NCBI GenBank assembly: GCA_030248225.1
Contig: JASANE010001426.1
Location: 1 to 64,000, forward strand
Source: Trileptium ribeirensis
Taxonomy: Eukaryota > Nematoda > Enoplea > Enoplida > Thoracostomopsidae
DNA: 64,000 nucleotides
Direction of reading: 5' to 3'
A program made the position numbers and the translations under genes. Under the pieces are notes generated by a model. That model worked only from the letters and a program-made list of their open reading frames with translations. It was not told where the DNA came from and did no database searches. Of the stretch, positions 48,129-60,150 are shown piece after piece (within the stretch, counting starts at the first letter, position 1; every line of letters starts with the position of its first letter).

Positions 48129-48791
48129 ATAAACGTAACCGGACCGTTCCGGCCTATTACGCGTATTTTTCATGATTTCGGTGTCAAAATTATTCTGGAA
48201 TACCAAAGAGCTCATTTAGGGGATAGGAACGCTTTGGTGCCGTAGGCCAGTGGCAACATTGTTTGCGTGATTATGCCACCTTTTTTGTCAGTTGTTTTAC
48301 CATTTGATGCCGTTTGACGCTGTATGTTATAATTCGATCCGTTTTTACCACTTAATACCGTATGATGTCGTATGCAATGATTTGATTATATCTTTGCCTT
48401 AATTTGTCGAGTTCTTGTCTGATTACCGGATCAAGTGTTACGATTCGGACAATTAGGCTGTTTCAACCGATTTGTGAAGCTGGACATGGAGCCCCGTACC
48501 GATAGAAAAAGAAAATCACGCAGAACCCCAACCAGTCGCCACCATACGTTAAAACCGTTAAAACGTTAGAACCGTCCTGGAATAGAAGGCCCCTGGCTGC
48601 ACGCACAAATTAACAAGTTTATAAAGATAGGAGTTAAAAAATATCAATTTTACCTAGTTTTAGCTGCATACTAAGCAATGGTCACGGGAAACAATTCGCA
48701 ACAAGCCGCAATTACATGTACGGTAGCTTTCGAAATTGCAAGGAACGACGGAAGTCGGGTTGATTTGACGGCCCGTAACCGTCTATTGTAC

Positions 48792-48819
48792 CATGATCCG
48801 GGAAAATAACCGGATCATG
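48792..48819. other. 10-bp perfect hairpin in the GTAA/TTAC element
   Basis: CATGATCCGG pairs with CCGGATCATG across an 8-base loop. The relative near 58050 has CTACGATCCGG but lacks the second arm, so the hairpin is not conserved. Confidence 0.5.
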
Positions 48820-49335
48820 TCGGTAGAGCATTGTGGGGACTATTGTTGTAATTCAAATCGCCAAGGACAATGCCAAATCCTCGCTCGTAAAGTACAAGGA
48901 TAATCGCTACTTACGCTAAGTTGGGTTGTCAAGACAGAACAGGACTATCACTTTCCATATACTTATAACATACTATATATATGTGTGTCTCTTAGCCGAC
49001 TGCGTACGATTACAAGGCCCCTGTGCCTTCACTGACAACCTTGAACGCCCCATCTTGAGCGTATTTCAGGTCGAAACCGCCCCATTTCCCTAGTACCTCG
49101 ACTGATGTAAGCCCCCACCCTCCTACATCCTCGCCGGCCCAACCCATTCCTGAACCGGCGCATGTGACCCCTCGTTTTGTTCATCGTGACTATACAAATC
49201 CAATGACGTGCACCGGACCTTCGCTTCTCCGCTGACCCGCTGTGGGCACTCAAAGGTGCCCCAATTTCTGCCGCCAACCACTAGTGGGCGCAGATAATCC
49301 GAGATTTTTCTCTTAACTCTAAAACGGGCGAGCCG

Positions 49336-49600
49336 CCCCTCATTCGTCTCGTCGAGACGTCTCCAAAAATACCTGGCGGGTCACCGCCCGCCGCCCCGTT
49401 AACGCGAGACGGCCGACGAAAGTGCCCCTACCGTCGCCGCAACTCTGTAACCATTATAATTTTAGCACCCTTTTTACCCCTGCCGTTCGGGCCAATGTAT
49501 CACCCCTCATTCGAACCGTCACCTGACGGCGAGTCCAACGATACCCGGCGGGCGTCGTTCCGCCCAACCGTTAACGCTGGAGGGCCCGCTAAAGCTCCCC
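49336..49600. repeat. Two diverged ~165-bp direct repeats inside the element
   Basis: CCCCTCATTCG, TACCNGGCGGG, CGTTAACGC and an AAAG-CCCC word occur in the same order at 49336-49430 and 49501-49600, and likewise at 58615-58710 and 58790-58885 in the relative. A GGCGGGTCACCGCCCGCC palindrome lies in the first unit. Confidence 0.6.
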
Positions 49601-49932
49601 ACACTTATATACATCGGAACCTATATGTGGGTTCCGACCCGCCATTATCGCAGTATTCAGTCAGTGCCCTTGCGGGAGAAACAAGCCCTCGTGTTCCCGC
49701 CTCCAAAAATTAAGAAATATTTACTCCCCAACCCAATAAAGAAAACTAATTGCCTCGCCCAGGCCATTTCGGCCCCAAACCGAGCGAGTGCAAAACCCCG
49801 ATATTTCTTTGAAGCGAGTCAATCGCTGAGTTTAGCTTGGTTTTTCTATTCATCTTGAGCTGCGCGGTAGGCTATGTACTATGTATGCCCAGATTCTCGT
49901 TTTCTGTTCCTTTTTCTCCTTCTCTAGTTTTC

Positions 49933-50000
49933 GCAGATTCGATCCTGCACAGGGAATTTAAGCCCGCTGCAGAATCACATATCTTAACCATTCAGCCATA
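49933..50000 (-). ncRNA. tRNA-like sequence (Ser/Leu type) in the GTAA/TTAC element
   Basis: On the minus strand TGGCTGAATGGTTAAG (49985-49998 region) fits the D-arm/box A pattern TRGYNNARNGG. GGATCGAATCTGC (49933-49945) fits the T-arm/box B pattern, forming a 5-bp stem with loop ATCGAAT. Between them GGGCTTAAATTCCC can form a variable arm as in tRNA-Ser/Leu. No acceptor stem is evident, so this is tRNA-derived, not a working tRNA. The relative at 62072-62137 keeps both boxes (TAGTCGAATGG as box A). Confidence 0.55.
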
Positions 50001-50012
50001 GGAATATAGGAA

Positions 50013-50060
50013 CATCGACTATTAAGTCGATGATAACTCAACTGCACAACAGTGCAGTTG
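50013..50060. other. Pair of conserved hairpins beside the tRNA-like sequence
   Basis: CATCGAC/GTCGATG (50013-50032, 7-bp stem) and CAACTGCA/TGCAGTTG (50039-50060, 8-bp stem), six-base loops. In the relative at 62152-62199 the loops differ, while stem changes (GTCGGTG; CGACTGCA) keep pairing through G-T wobbles. Confidence 0.6.
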
Positions 50061-51798
50061 AGACGCTGCAATACTGAAGTGTACTAGGACAGTAAAGTAG
50101 TCGATAGGGAGAGAAAAAGAGAAAACAACCAAAGAGAAAAGAAAAGACGCAGGACGCGTCTGGGCCCGACCACCCCGTGCCCCCGTAGTTTAAAACGACC
50201 CTAAGGTTAGGAAATGAGATCGGATAACTGATCGGCAAGGCGCATACTGCCCGTGGGTCGCACCCCACCGAGCCTCCTAAAATCGGCCTCAGAGTCGAAG
50301 TAAATTCAAATAACCAGGCTCGCCCCTGGCAGCGGCCCAGAAATTGTTCAATTGTTCAGGAGATCGCATCGTGCTGTTTTCACGCTACGACCACCCCCCA
50401 CCGTTCAGAATCGGATGAATTATTCCACCCCCTCTTCTCTTGTCTCCCCCTTTCGGTCAGTCGTACCGTTTGGTAGGCGAAGTTACCTTAGACGATAGAA
50501 TGAATCCACCTGTAGGCATTTCCGCGGGAGTTGCACCGAGTAGCAGCCAGACCGCGTTTTGGTATCGCCAGAGTAGTGCTCGCCTAATCACGCCCCGTCG
50601 CCGTTTCTGCCCTGACCCCACCTAAGGTCCGTCACTGCGTGCAAAGGATCGTCGTTTGAGACGGCACCTTTTAAGGAGCATTTTCTGGAGCACTCTAGGA
50701 CCCTTGCTTTTCGTCCCCCATACCTGAAGAGTCGGTAACATTGAGAAGAAGCAGGGATAACCGCACCTAGTCCGCGCACGCGTATGTATCTGCACGCTCC
50801 GTTCATGTTTTCCTTTTTAACGCCCTGTGCCCCCTAGTCTATCGAACCGAAGCGACAGCCGCGAGTTACTACTAAGCTCCCACGACTTGACTCACCTAGT
50901 CCGCCTCTATAGCCGATAGGAAACACTCGTCCCGACAATGAACTTTGGTCATGTAAATAAACTTTGTATCATAGGCATTGTGTACGGCCTTAATTCACAC
51001 CGAGACGATAGGAAACTGCTGGTTTGTCCGCTCGGACGAGCAGGCACTGCCCGCCACGGCTTGTGGGCGAGAATGTCCCAAGCACTGGCGGGCATGGCCT
51101 TCTGCCATCATTGTTTGATCAATTGAACAGAGGAATAAAAGTATTAGGGGTCTACAAGCAAATTCAACCCGCATTCCCCGCTAGCTCGACAAGTTCACTA
51201 AGAACTCTGCCATACACTTTGCTTTAACTAGACAAAAGCTACACTAGTCCAATCCCTGGTTTTTGTAATTAAATTCATTATGAAACGGCAGGCCACGCCA
51301 TTGACCTTCCGACATTAAACTCTCAGGGCTTGTGGGAACCCTGTGGGAGCCACATAGGCTACAATGCTCTAGCACGGAGCATATCATGATCTTAACTAGG
51401 AAAAACGACTTGAGTTTCAATTTTATAGGGCAATTCTCATCTTTTATTCTAGCCTTTAATACAACTAAATTGAACTAAACAACTTCCGATGAGTCTAAGA
51501 TAGGGAATAACGGCTAAGCTCTATAACCTGTGAGCAGGTGTCGGTGCTAGCCTCCCTGTGCGATCTCAGAAATCATACCAGAAACTTGACACGTGCGCAA
51601 CCAATCAGGCGGAGTCCGAACACACCCCGTGAAGCGCGCCTGCGGCCTGCTAAGCTCCGTAGTTTCGTGGGTCTGACCAAGAATAGGATTAAAATTTTTA
51701 GCATTCATGGTCCGCCCTTGAGGCTACGATAGCCGGGGTCGTACGGGCTTGGTGTTAGGAAGTTGCGCCATGCAGCTGCGTCCCGTTATTACATAAAC

Positions 51799-52383
51799 AC
51801 GACGATTTTTTATTATGTTAATATAAAATGGCATTCGAAAATATTATAGTGCCCATCACCACCAAAACATCACGGTAGATCACAATTTTCCTAGAGCACA
51901 GAATCATAATATGCAACAGTACACTTATAGGTGATAGCTTATGAAGTTAGTTGTCACTAGAAGCGGTGTGAATTTATGATTTCTCCTAAACACTCGATAA
52001 TTATAAGCACGCTTCATCTGCCTTGTTTATCTGGAGAAAACTGAAAATTAAATATATACTAGATGCCTTGAATTTTGAGGAATCTTCAGCAAATAGCCAG
52101 TATCCCATCATGGGTCCATCAAGACGGCACAAATTAGGGCTCCACCTGACGATATAATTTCAACTGGAAAATTTTTCTTCCCGCCGATATACAACTAGTT
52201 CGTACAAAAAATGACAATATACGTGTCAAAAATCCTATCCTGAAAATAAATATTTGATGAAGTTCGTAAAAGTGCGCCTTTTAAATGTCAAATATTTACT
52301 AGTAGTTTTGCGGGACATAAAGTATTAACAACTTTTAGTATTTAAAAACATCATAATTATAACAAGTGTATTAAACGACAAGT
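51799..52383. other. Anonymous duplicated sequence
   Basis: Counterpart of 15207-15790, diverged. No gene seen. Confidence 0.45.
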
Positions 52384-52645
52384 GTATAATGACACGTGCT
52401 TTAGAAAATATTAAACGCACAAAAGCGTTTAACTATCTTCAGGTCTGCTGAGTTAGTGGCTGCGGACGATGTTATGAACATGAGCTACCACATCCAGTTT
52501 TTGCACTACTGACTTTTACTCAACCCATATTCCTAGAACGCAACATTATCACACCAAACCCATATCATTCACAACCAAACTAATGCTCCGCTTATGTTTT
52601 GCAGTTTTTCTAGCTTTTTAGAACAATGTCTGTTCTTGGGGTGCT
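52384..52645. other. ~260-bp segment absent from copy 1
   Basis: Copy 1 joins CGACAAGTG directly to CCCCGACCATAGC at about 15795. GTG occurs at both edges here, so a deletion in copy 1 between short repeats is as likely as an insertion in copy 2. No inverted ends and no gene. Confidence 0.6.
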
Positions 52646-54478
52646 CCGATCATAGCAACTACGTTGGATTGCAAAATTGCAAACACTATATACATGACAC
52701 TGTATTCGTCGCGGTTCAAAAAAGGACATTACCAACGGCGTTTGGATAGAGAACTCGATCATACTAAACAGTCCAAATACTTTAAAAATTATAGAAGCAC
52801 AATCTTGAGTAGAACTGGTATAAATGTGAAGCCATCAAAAATTAAATTGAAATTCAGCATCTAGACTACATATTGCAAGACAAACGTGCTGTCTTGCGCT
52901 AAAGACGAATTTTCGAGTCATCAAAGAATCTCTGATCATGATACTCAGCACGTTTAAGGTTGGATTTATTTTAGAAGGAGATTTCCACTTTACAATTCTT
53001 GGACTCAAAGATATATTTACGCATGCTATGTTTTGTGGTAAGGCATGGGTAGGGGTCGCGTAGGAATAATATATACGTCGTTACATAGACCGTGACAGGT
53101 GCCACATTAACCTACTAATTCTCTCTGCTATCAAGCCGGCAACACCGATGATTAGAGCGCGCTCTGTATCGTGGCGATGCGTTGTCATTTTTGAGTACTC
53201 GTGCTTATTCATTTGTTTGCAAGGTCCCTTAAGGCATGCGATTGAGTTGTCATTAATTTGTTTATTAACGGTGAGTTCGAGCCTATTCGTGCATGCAAAC
53301 AATAGGCCATTATACTTTCAGTGGATCCCAACGACAAAATTACCGACAAAACGTTTTTACAGTTTGGATGGCAAGGGTGGCATTGGCAACCCAAATATAA
53401 AAATAAAATTTTTGTCATAAATTTAGTCAACAGCGTCGTCGATCTGAGTCAAAAAGTAACAAAATTTCCGCTGTATCTTCAAAATTTAGGGCTGGCAGTA
53501 TTCTAAGCAAGGTCCGACAAATGTACTTTCCTGTGCTGTAACGCAACTCTACGTGACGCTTATGATTATGATACAAATGCCACAGTACCATGGTGTACAC
53601 ACTATTAGTTTAACGCAAGATTCACATTATTAACGTACAGCTCCTCGCTCGATAGATACAGTCGCGACACCCTCTACAAATTGGTGCACTATCATAACAG
53701 CTAATATGAATTGATGTAGCTGCCATGATACATTTATTAATTGATTCGCCGGGCATGACAGCATCCACCAATTGATGCAGTCGGCGTGATAATAAAAACT
53801 ATCGTGACACTGTAAAGGTGGCATCTTGTATGTACATTGTACACTGTAAAAACCTTGTCTAGTTTGTCTCAATTAAGACAGTTTGTTCTGAGTCAAAAAG
53901 TCAGTAAAATTAGGCTCAATGTGAGACATTGTAACTCATACTCAATCAAAATGGACTCACACTGAGACAAAATTTGTCTTACTCGCTAAGTCAACAATAT
54001 CTTATCTGTATATTCAACAACCAGCTAGATTATCATGTCGGTTTACGATCATAGTACTTTTTCCCTTGTACGGTTACACCAATGAACGAATCGTGGACTT
54101 CAGGAAGTATTGTATTGTATACACACTGTGCTAGAACGATTTTCATAAAAATATAGATTTACTAAATGGATATATTTTGCCAAAATGCAAGGCAATTATT
54201 GCAAAAATATACTTTTAAGTTATCATCGATGGATGGACAGACTTGATTTTTTCGCAGTGACATTGTTCTTCAAATTCGGGAGCTTTTTCCATGGAGGTCT
54301 ATTCGGCTGGGTTCGAGATATGGGCGGCTAGGCTCGGTGATTGAAAGTTTAGGCTCGGACCGGCTGGAAACAAATTGATACAGGCTCGGCTTGGGCCTCG
54401 AGCTCGAGCCGAAATCCTAACCTCTACTATGAAGACAATATGCTGTAAATATATTGCTCAAACTTGTGAATAAAAAAC
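52646..54478. other. Anonymous duplicated sequence to the end of copy 2
   Basis: Counterpart of 15796-17905 without the CACTA-like MITE (empty site near 53097). A ~55-bp stretch near 53165-53220 is absent from copy 1. No gene seen. Confidence 0.45.
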
Positions 54479-55451
54479 GAAATAAATTTATAACAAGTCT
54501 CATTTTGTACAGTTAGTTTGTGCTAATTTTTATATATGGCGGATACACATAAGCAGCTTCTGGTTAAAAATGTTACTGCTGCCGCTCAGAAATTTCACTG
54601 TTATGCATCACTTAGACCTAAGATGTGTGCGCCAGAGCCGGATTTTGTCACAGGCTGTCTCGGATTGCCTAGCCGCGATTAGTCAGACCCTACAAATATA
54701 TTAGCTCATAGTAAAGCGAGGCTGATAAATTGTTACAAGGAACGGAATCGGCTCTAAAATCCTGAAATATGTGATGGCAATGGAAAATTCGCGAAAAATA
54801 TGGAAATGGGTGATAGATATGGTGATATATTCATTAAGTCATCCTTCCAGTTACAATAGCGTAATTTTCAAGTATGAAAGAGAGTGTTTTACATAGGTAC
54901 TAGGTTGGCTTGTAAAAGGCTCTTAAACAAAAATTTTGAAAATAGCGATATCTACGTATTTATTTTACCTGAATTTATGCGTCTTACTTTAATTACTACT
55001 AATTTTGCTTTTTTTGATCTAGAGCTAAATATTTTCTCTGTAACACAATCTGCTAAACTGAATGTAATCAAAATTTTTCAGTGATCCGTCCTGGCTTTCA
55101 ACCCATGAGAAATAACCACTCCTGGCTCGTACAAACATACTAGCATAGCTTAGCTATGCTAGTATATTTATGAAGGGCCAGTTGTGGCTGTGTCTTTTTG
55201 TCACGAGCCGGAATTGGCTCTGCGACAGAATTCGGCACTAGGTGCAGACATCATAAAGTAAATGATGTATTATAGAGTTGAGAGCTAGGTGCAGGAAATG
55301 TGTAAACTTAACAGTATCTTTGTAACAATCGATATTAAACGCTTCAAAGAAACCGTCTCATAAGTTTCATTAGTTGATAGCTGACTACAGAAATACTGTC
55401 ACGATGTTATGCTCCGTTCACAGAATAATGCGTACAGCGACTGGAAAATTT
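54479..55451. other. No gene seen; one perfect hairpin
   Basis: Scattered degenerate words such as GAGCCGGATTTTG, GAGCCGGAATTGGCTC and CCTGGCTCGTAC suggest an old repeat. A perfect 13-bp stem with a 3-base loop lies at 55137-55165 (ATACTAGCATAGC/GCTATGCTAGTAT). Confidence 0.4.
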
Positions 55452-55740
55452 GTGTTACATACAATGCGTTGTCCGCATCTTGTTACAAACGATCGATCCT
55501 TCGTATTTCAGATTACAGACGACAAGGCGTCTATAAATTTGGTTACAGACAATTCGTTGCCCGTAACAAATATTACAAACGACGAACTGATTGTAATATT
55601 TGTTACGGACGATCGATCGTTTATAATAAATGTTATAAACGACCGATCGTGCATAACAAGCATTACAAACGACAAGGTGTTTGTAATATTTGTTTATGGA
55701 CGATCGATTATTTATAACAAAAGTTATAAATGATCATCGT
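55452..55740. repeat. 30-bp minisatellite, about 9-10 units
   Basis: The unit GTTACAAACGACGATCGTTT-like plus ten bases recurs every 30 bases with about 70-80 percent identity. Because 30 is a multiple of three, frames stay open across it (55374-55733), which is why long frames appear; I do not regard them as genes. Confidence 0.75.
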
Positions 55741-57117
55741 CCTAAGCAATGCTGGCCTCATGAGACTTAATGAACACCAAGACGGTATTCTGCATGCCAC
55801 AAAACCTATAGCTTATCTAAAATCAGTTATTGGTGAAAACTATGTCTGAGCATATATTGCTTCGCTCGCTCTATTTCAATAAAGTGTATCAAATTAGTTA
55901 GCGTATAAGTATGGGTTCATTTGGTGCTTAATATGTGTGAAGAGAATGTATCAATAAATCTTGTTTGTAAATTGCAAGACGCGATAGTCTAGACGCAAAA
56001 CGAAAATTGACTTGGTAAAAAAAATTTTTTTACCGAAATAGTGCTCCGTGGGAAATCCCACCATTTATGCATACGTGAGTGGTTAGGCTACGATCACAGG
56101 GCGGTATTTGCATTAAGTGTAACTTAATTTACTATGCATGTAAAATATTTACCATTGCTGTTCACATCATAGGTTAATGCGGACATTTATTCATCATTGA
56201 AATTGAAATCCGTTGTTTTTTTTAATTTTATGGTAAAGCTAGAATGTGAGGCAACCAAACAAATGCAAAGCGGGCGATATAATTGTGAGTGAGCGGCCGA
56301 CTTTTATAGTAACATATACATTTGAACTAAAAACTCATTTTTTGAGCAAATTCGAAAATCTGTACAATTACATATATCGCAAATTATAGCATTAGATTAA
56401 AACACATGAAGCCATGCACGGTTCAAACGAAGTCCCCGGTAAATTAATACTGCTTCAGAAAAGCACATCGGTGATGTGAATCATTCCTTCGGTTTCATCA
56501 ACCTAGAAAGCCTATGTAATTACGTAATTAATAAACTAGGTATGATTTTGCTATATTCTGGACAAGCTATTGTGGTAGCAACCCGTATTTATTTGCAGAG
56601 TTATGCAGCCAAAAATTTAGGACCAGAATATCGTCAAATAACCTAAAAGTTAAGAAATTTCACACTTGAAAATAGTAACGGAGCAAGCTCCTCGACAGTT
56701 CTCTGCGCTGAAATTTGGATTGCGATGGTCCCAGTTTACTTTTATGTCAAGAATTATCCAAACGTTATGCAACGCGTAATGTTGCTCATTGTGAATGGTT
56801 CCGTAGTTGTTTATTTTGGTCACCTTGCGCTCTCACCGGCCAACAAAATGCCACATGCTTATAATTTTGGAGTGTCACAATTGGGTTTAAGCGACAGTTC
56901 GTGCGATATTAAACGAACTCACATAGCATCTTTGATCAAGCTTGTACGAAAAAGTTGCTTTACCAAAGTGCAATCGGCATTCTCATTGATACAACACCCA
57001 TACGCGGTGTCCTCCACATACAGCATTTAATCATTTATTCTTGAAATATTAAGCAAACTAACATTTATATATAAGTGAGGTTATTTTAAATTATATTAAT
57101 ATATACCTACTGCAACT
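55741..57117. other. No gene seen
   Basis: AT-rich. The 101-codon frame at 56725-57030 has no family features that I recognise. It contains two hydrophobic stretches but no supporting context. Confidence 0.4.
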
Positions 57118-57275
57118 GTAACAGGACCGGTTCGGCCCGTTACACGTATTTTCCATGATTTTGGTGTCAAAATTATTCAGGAACACCGAGGAAGTTATTT
57201 GGGGTATAGGAAGGACGATGTCCGCTGCCATGGGCCAGCGGCAACATTGTTTTGCGTAATCATGCCTTGCTCATT

Positions 57276-57640
57276 GATATATAGTATAATTTGACCATTT
57301 TGCTTTTTACTTTTTGTATTTTATCATTTGACATACTATAATTTGACCATCTTGGTTTTTACGTTTTGTATTTTATCATTTGATCTGTATGCTATGATTT
57401 GATCATTTTTTACATTTTGTATTCTATTATTTGATGCCGTATGCTATGATTTGATCCGTATGCTATGATTTGATCAGTTTTTACCTTTAGTATTCTATCA
57501 TTTGATGTCGTATGCTATGATTTGATCAGCTTTTTACCTTTTGTATTTTATCAATTGATGTCGTATGCTATGATTTGATCAGCTTTTTACCTTTTGTATT
57601 TTATCAGTTGATGCCGTATGCTGTAATTTGATCATCTTTT
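57276..57640. repeat. 53-bp minisatellite in the head of the element
   Basis: TTTGATGCCGTATGCTATGA, then a TTTTTACCTTTTGTATT word, repeated about seven times at 53-base spacing (for example 57507, 57560, 57613). The 48135 element has only about two decayed units (48290-48400), so the array has expanded. Confidence 0.75.
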
Positions 57641-60150
57641 TCCTTTATTTGGTGAGAACTTGTGTGATTACCGGGACGAGTGTCATGCGAGACGATTCGG
57701 ACAAAATAGTGAGAATTAGGCTGTTTCAACCGATTTGTGAGGCTGGACATTGAACCCCGTACCGATAGAAAAAGGGAATCACGCCGAACCTAACCAGTCG
57801 TCTCTACACGTTAAAGCTTTGACGGTTAAGACAGTCCGGGAATAGGAGGCTCCTGTTTACACGCTTAGGAAATTCTCGTAGAGATAGCAACTGAAATTAC
57901 CAAACCTACCAGGTTTCAGCTGCACACTGAGCAATGATCCTCGAAAATAACAAACCATGGTCAGCTCAAAGTTTGAGTACGGCAAACTACAGGGTTATCG
58001 AGAACAACGCATACCGGGTTAATTTAATGGCCCGCACCAGTCTGGTGCACTACGATCCGGGAATGGCAGGAGTACGTCGGTAAAGTATTTAGAGGACTTT
58101 AGCTAGGGATCAAATTGCCCCGGACAATGTTAACATCGCACCCTTAGTGCGACACGATTACCGCTACTCACACTAAGTTGGGTTGGCTAAAGGAACCGGA
58201 CTGCCACCTTTACGTATATTATTATATATGTGTATATTTATCTTTAGATATTTATGTGTGACGACGGTGTGTGCATGCCAGGCCTCTATTCCTGCCCTCA
58301 CCACCTGAAAGGTCATCCCCTGAGCGTACCTTAAGTAAACTGGCCTTTTCGCCTTATTATTCCGCTGTGACATGCCTTGATCCGACTCCCCCACCCCCGG
58401 CATCCTCGTTGTCTTACCCCATTTCTGAACTGGTGCTTGCGACCCCTTATTTTGTTCCTCTTACCTAGATGAATCCAACGACTTTGCGCCGGACCTTCGC
58501 CCGAGTCTCCGCTGACCCGCTGTAGTCACTCAAAGGTTCCCCAATTTCTGTCGCCAATCACTAGTGGGCACAGATAATCCGAGATTTTCCTCTTAACTCC
58601 AAAACGGTCGAACCGCCCCTCATTGTGTTCGTCTCGTCGAGACATCTCGAAAAATACCCGGCGGGTCACCGCCCGCCGCCCCGTTAACGCGGGACGGCCG
58701 ACGAAAGTGCCCCTACCGTCGCAGCCACTCTCTCTCAAACCATTATGATTTTAGCACCCGTTTTCGCTTGCCGTTCGGGCCTGGGTATCACCTCATTCGA
58801 ACCGTCACCTGACGGCGAGTCCAACGATACCCGGCGGGTGTCGCTCCACCCAACCATTAACGAGGTAGAGTCCGCTAAAGCTCCCCATACTTATATACAT
58901 CGGAACCCATGCGTGGGTCCCGACCCGCTATTACGGCCACCCCCCTTGTGTTTGGTAGCAATCGGTCCCGCTCTTCGTCCTGGGACCGAATCTCACCCCA
59001 GCCCCTCGAAAATCCCCCGGGTTTCCCCAGTCCCACTGCCCGCCCGCGTTCCGTCTCGCTCTCGCCGTGACCTCGCTGTCCTTTTTCGTTGTTTTCTTTT
59101 GCCGCTTTCTCTAACCGACTTCGTAGGTCGGTTGTCGTCATGGTTGTTGTTGTTGTTGTTGTGCTGTGTGTGTACTCGAGCGACCTCTCTGTCGCTCGGG
59201 CCGCCTCTGTGTCTCGTGTGTATTGTGTGTAGTATATGTGTATATATATGTATATATAGAGATATATGTATATACGTATATAAGGACATGAAAAACGGAC
59301 GGACGAGGACATCACGTACTAAGACTCGCTAAAATTGTAAGTTTTATGGACGTACTGGACATCGACTAGTAAGAAGGAAAGGTGGTGTGTTTAGCGCCCT
59401 CCGTGGGTTTCTGGGGTCCCGGAATAGGGCCTGGGCCTGTTAAGAGGTACCTGGGAGGAGACCGCACCTTCCGCCATCAGTCGGGCGCCTTCCCGTCATC
59501 GTTCTTCCTCGCTGGGACGGGTGAAAACAGGCTTGATTAGTTAGAAATCGCAAAAAAGATGCGATTTTGCTCGATGTTTTGAGGCGTCCTCATGAGAGAG
59601 GGACAACTTCCAAGCCGCAATTAGCTTAATTAGTTGGGCGTCAAGTCGAGATGTCAAAGGCAACACGGCAGATGGGGCAGACGACGAAGTACCAAGTCGT
59701 TGGGAAATTCGATCGCTGGTCGTTGAGTGGGACGATAAAAGGACGATTAAGCAATCTAAAAGAACAAACAAGTTTAAATTGAGGAAATAGCTGGAAATTA
59801 TGTGACCCGAAAGTCACTACGGGACCGGATTTTGTCTTAAAGACGTGGCCGTTGGATCCAATTTCAGAGCACATCCGGCGCTAATTGCTGGAAATCGAAG
59901 CTTTAAGACTGCGATTTCTTGAGAAATTCGGCGTTAAGATCGCAGATGTGTGACCTCCGATTACTCGGAGGGTTCAAGTTTGATGTCGGCAAGTTCGATT
60001 GAAGCCGACTCTGCCTAAGGACAATGACGGCTCACGGTAACTGTCAAATTTGAATTTCCGGAAGTGTCCCCAATTGGACGCCCAAGAAGAAACCCAAAAA
60101 AGTCGGCGTCTAGAAATCGTCGGCGGTTGGATAGCGACAAAATCGCTATC

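Larger units (their letters stand above)
48135..51792. mobile_element. 3658-bp GTAA/TTAC-ended element of unassigned class
   Basis: Inserted in copy 2 only. ATAAAC is present on both sides (48129-48134, 51793-51798) and singly at each corresponding site in copy 1 (14518-14523, 15201-15206), giving a 6-bp duplication (7 if a C is counted). Ends: GTAACCGGACCGTTCC at the left and GTCCCGTTATTAC at the right, a short imperfect inverted repeat. The first 26 bases are themselves a near palindrome (GTAAC...TTAC). It is richer in G+C than the flanks and has no frame over about 80 codons or recognisable domain. Relatives: 57118-64000 (long, with nested insertions) and 20853-22640 (truncated). It lacks LTRs and poly(A), so it is probably a DNA element; a 6-bp duplication is uncommon. 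Confidence 0.75.
33027..54478. repeat. Segmental duplication, copy 2
   Basis: Colinear with 1-17905. Longer because of the hAT element (43178-44364), the GTAA/TTAC element (48135-51792) and about 260 bases at 52384-52645. It has fewer 298-bp repeat units and lacks the two MITEs of copy 1. It ends at 54478, beyond which the copies are unrelated. Confidence 0.9.

Noticed and set aside
55374..55733. 119- and 102-codon overlapping frames
   Set aside because: Opened by the 30-bp minisatellite, whose period is a multiple of three.
58745..59332. 195-codon plus-strand frame and overlapping 146- and 98-codon minus-strand frames
   Set aside because: They span the junction between the GTAA/TTAC element and its nested insertion and run into GTT/TG/TA microsatellites; the relative at 49500 does not keep them.
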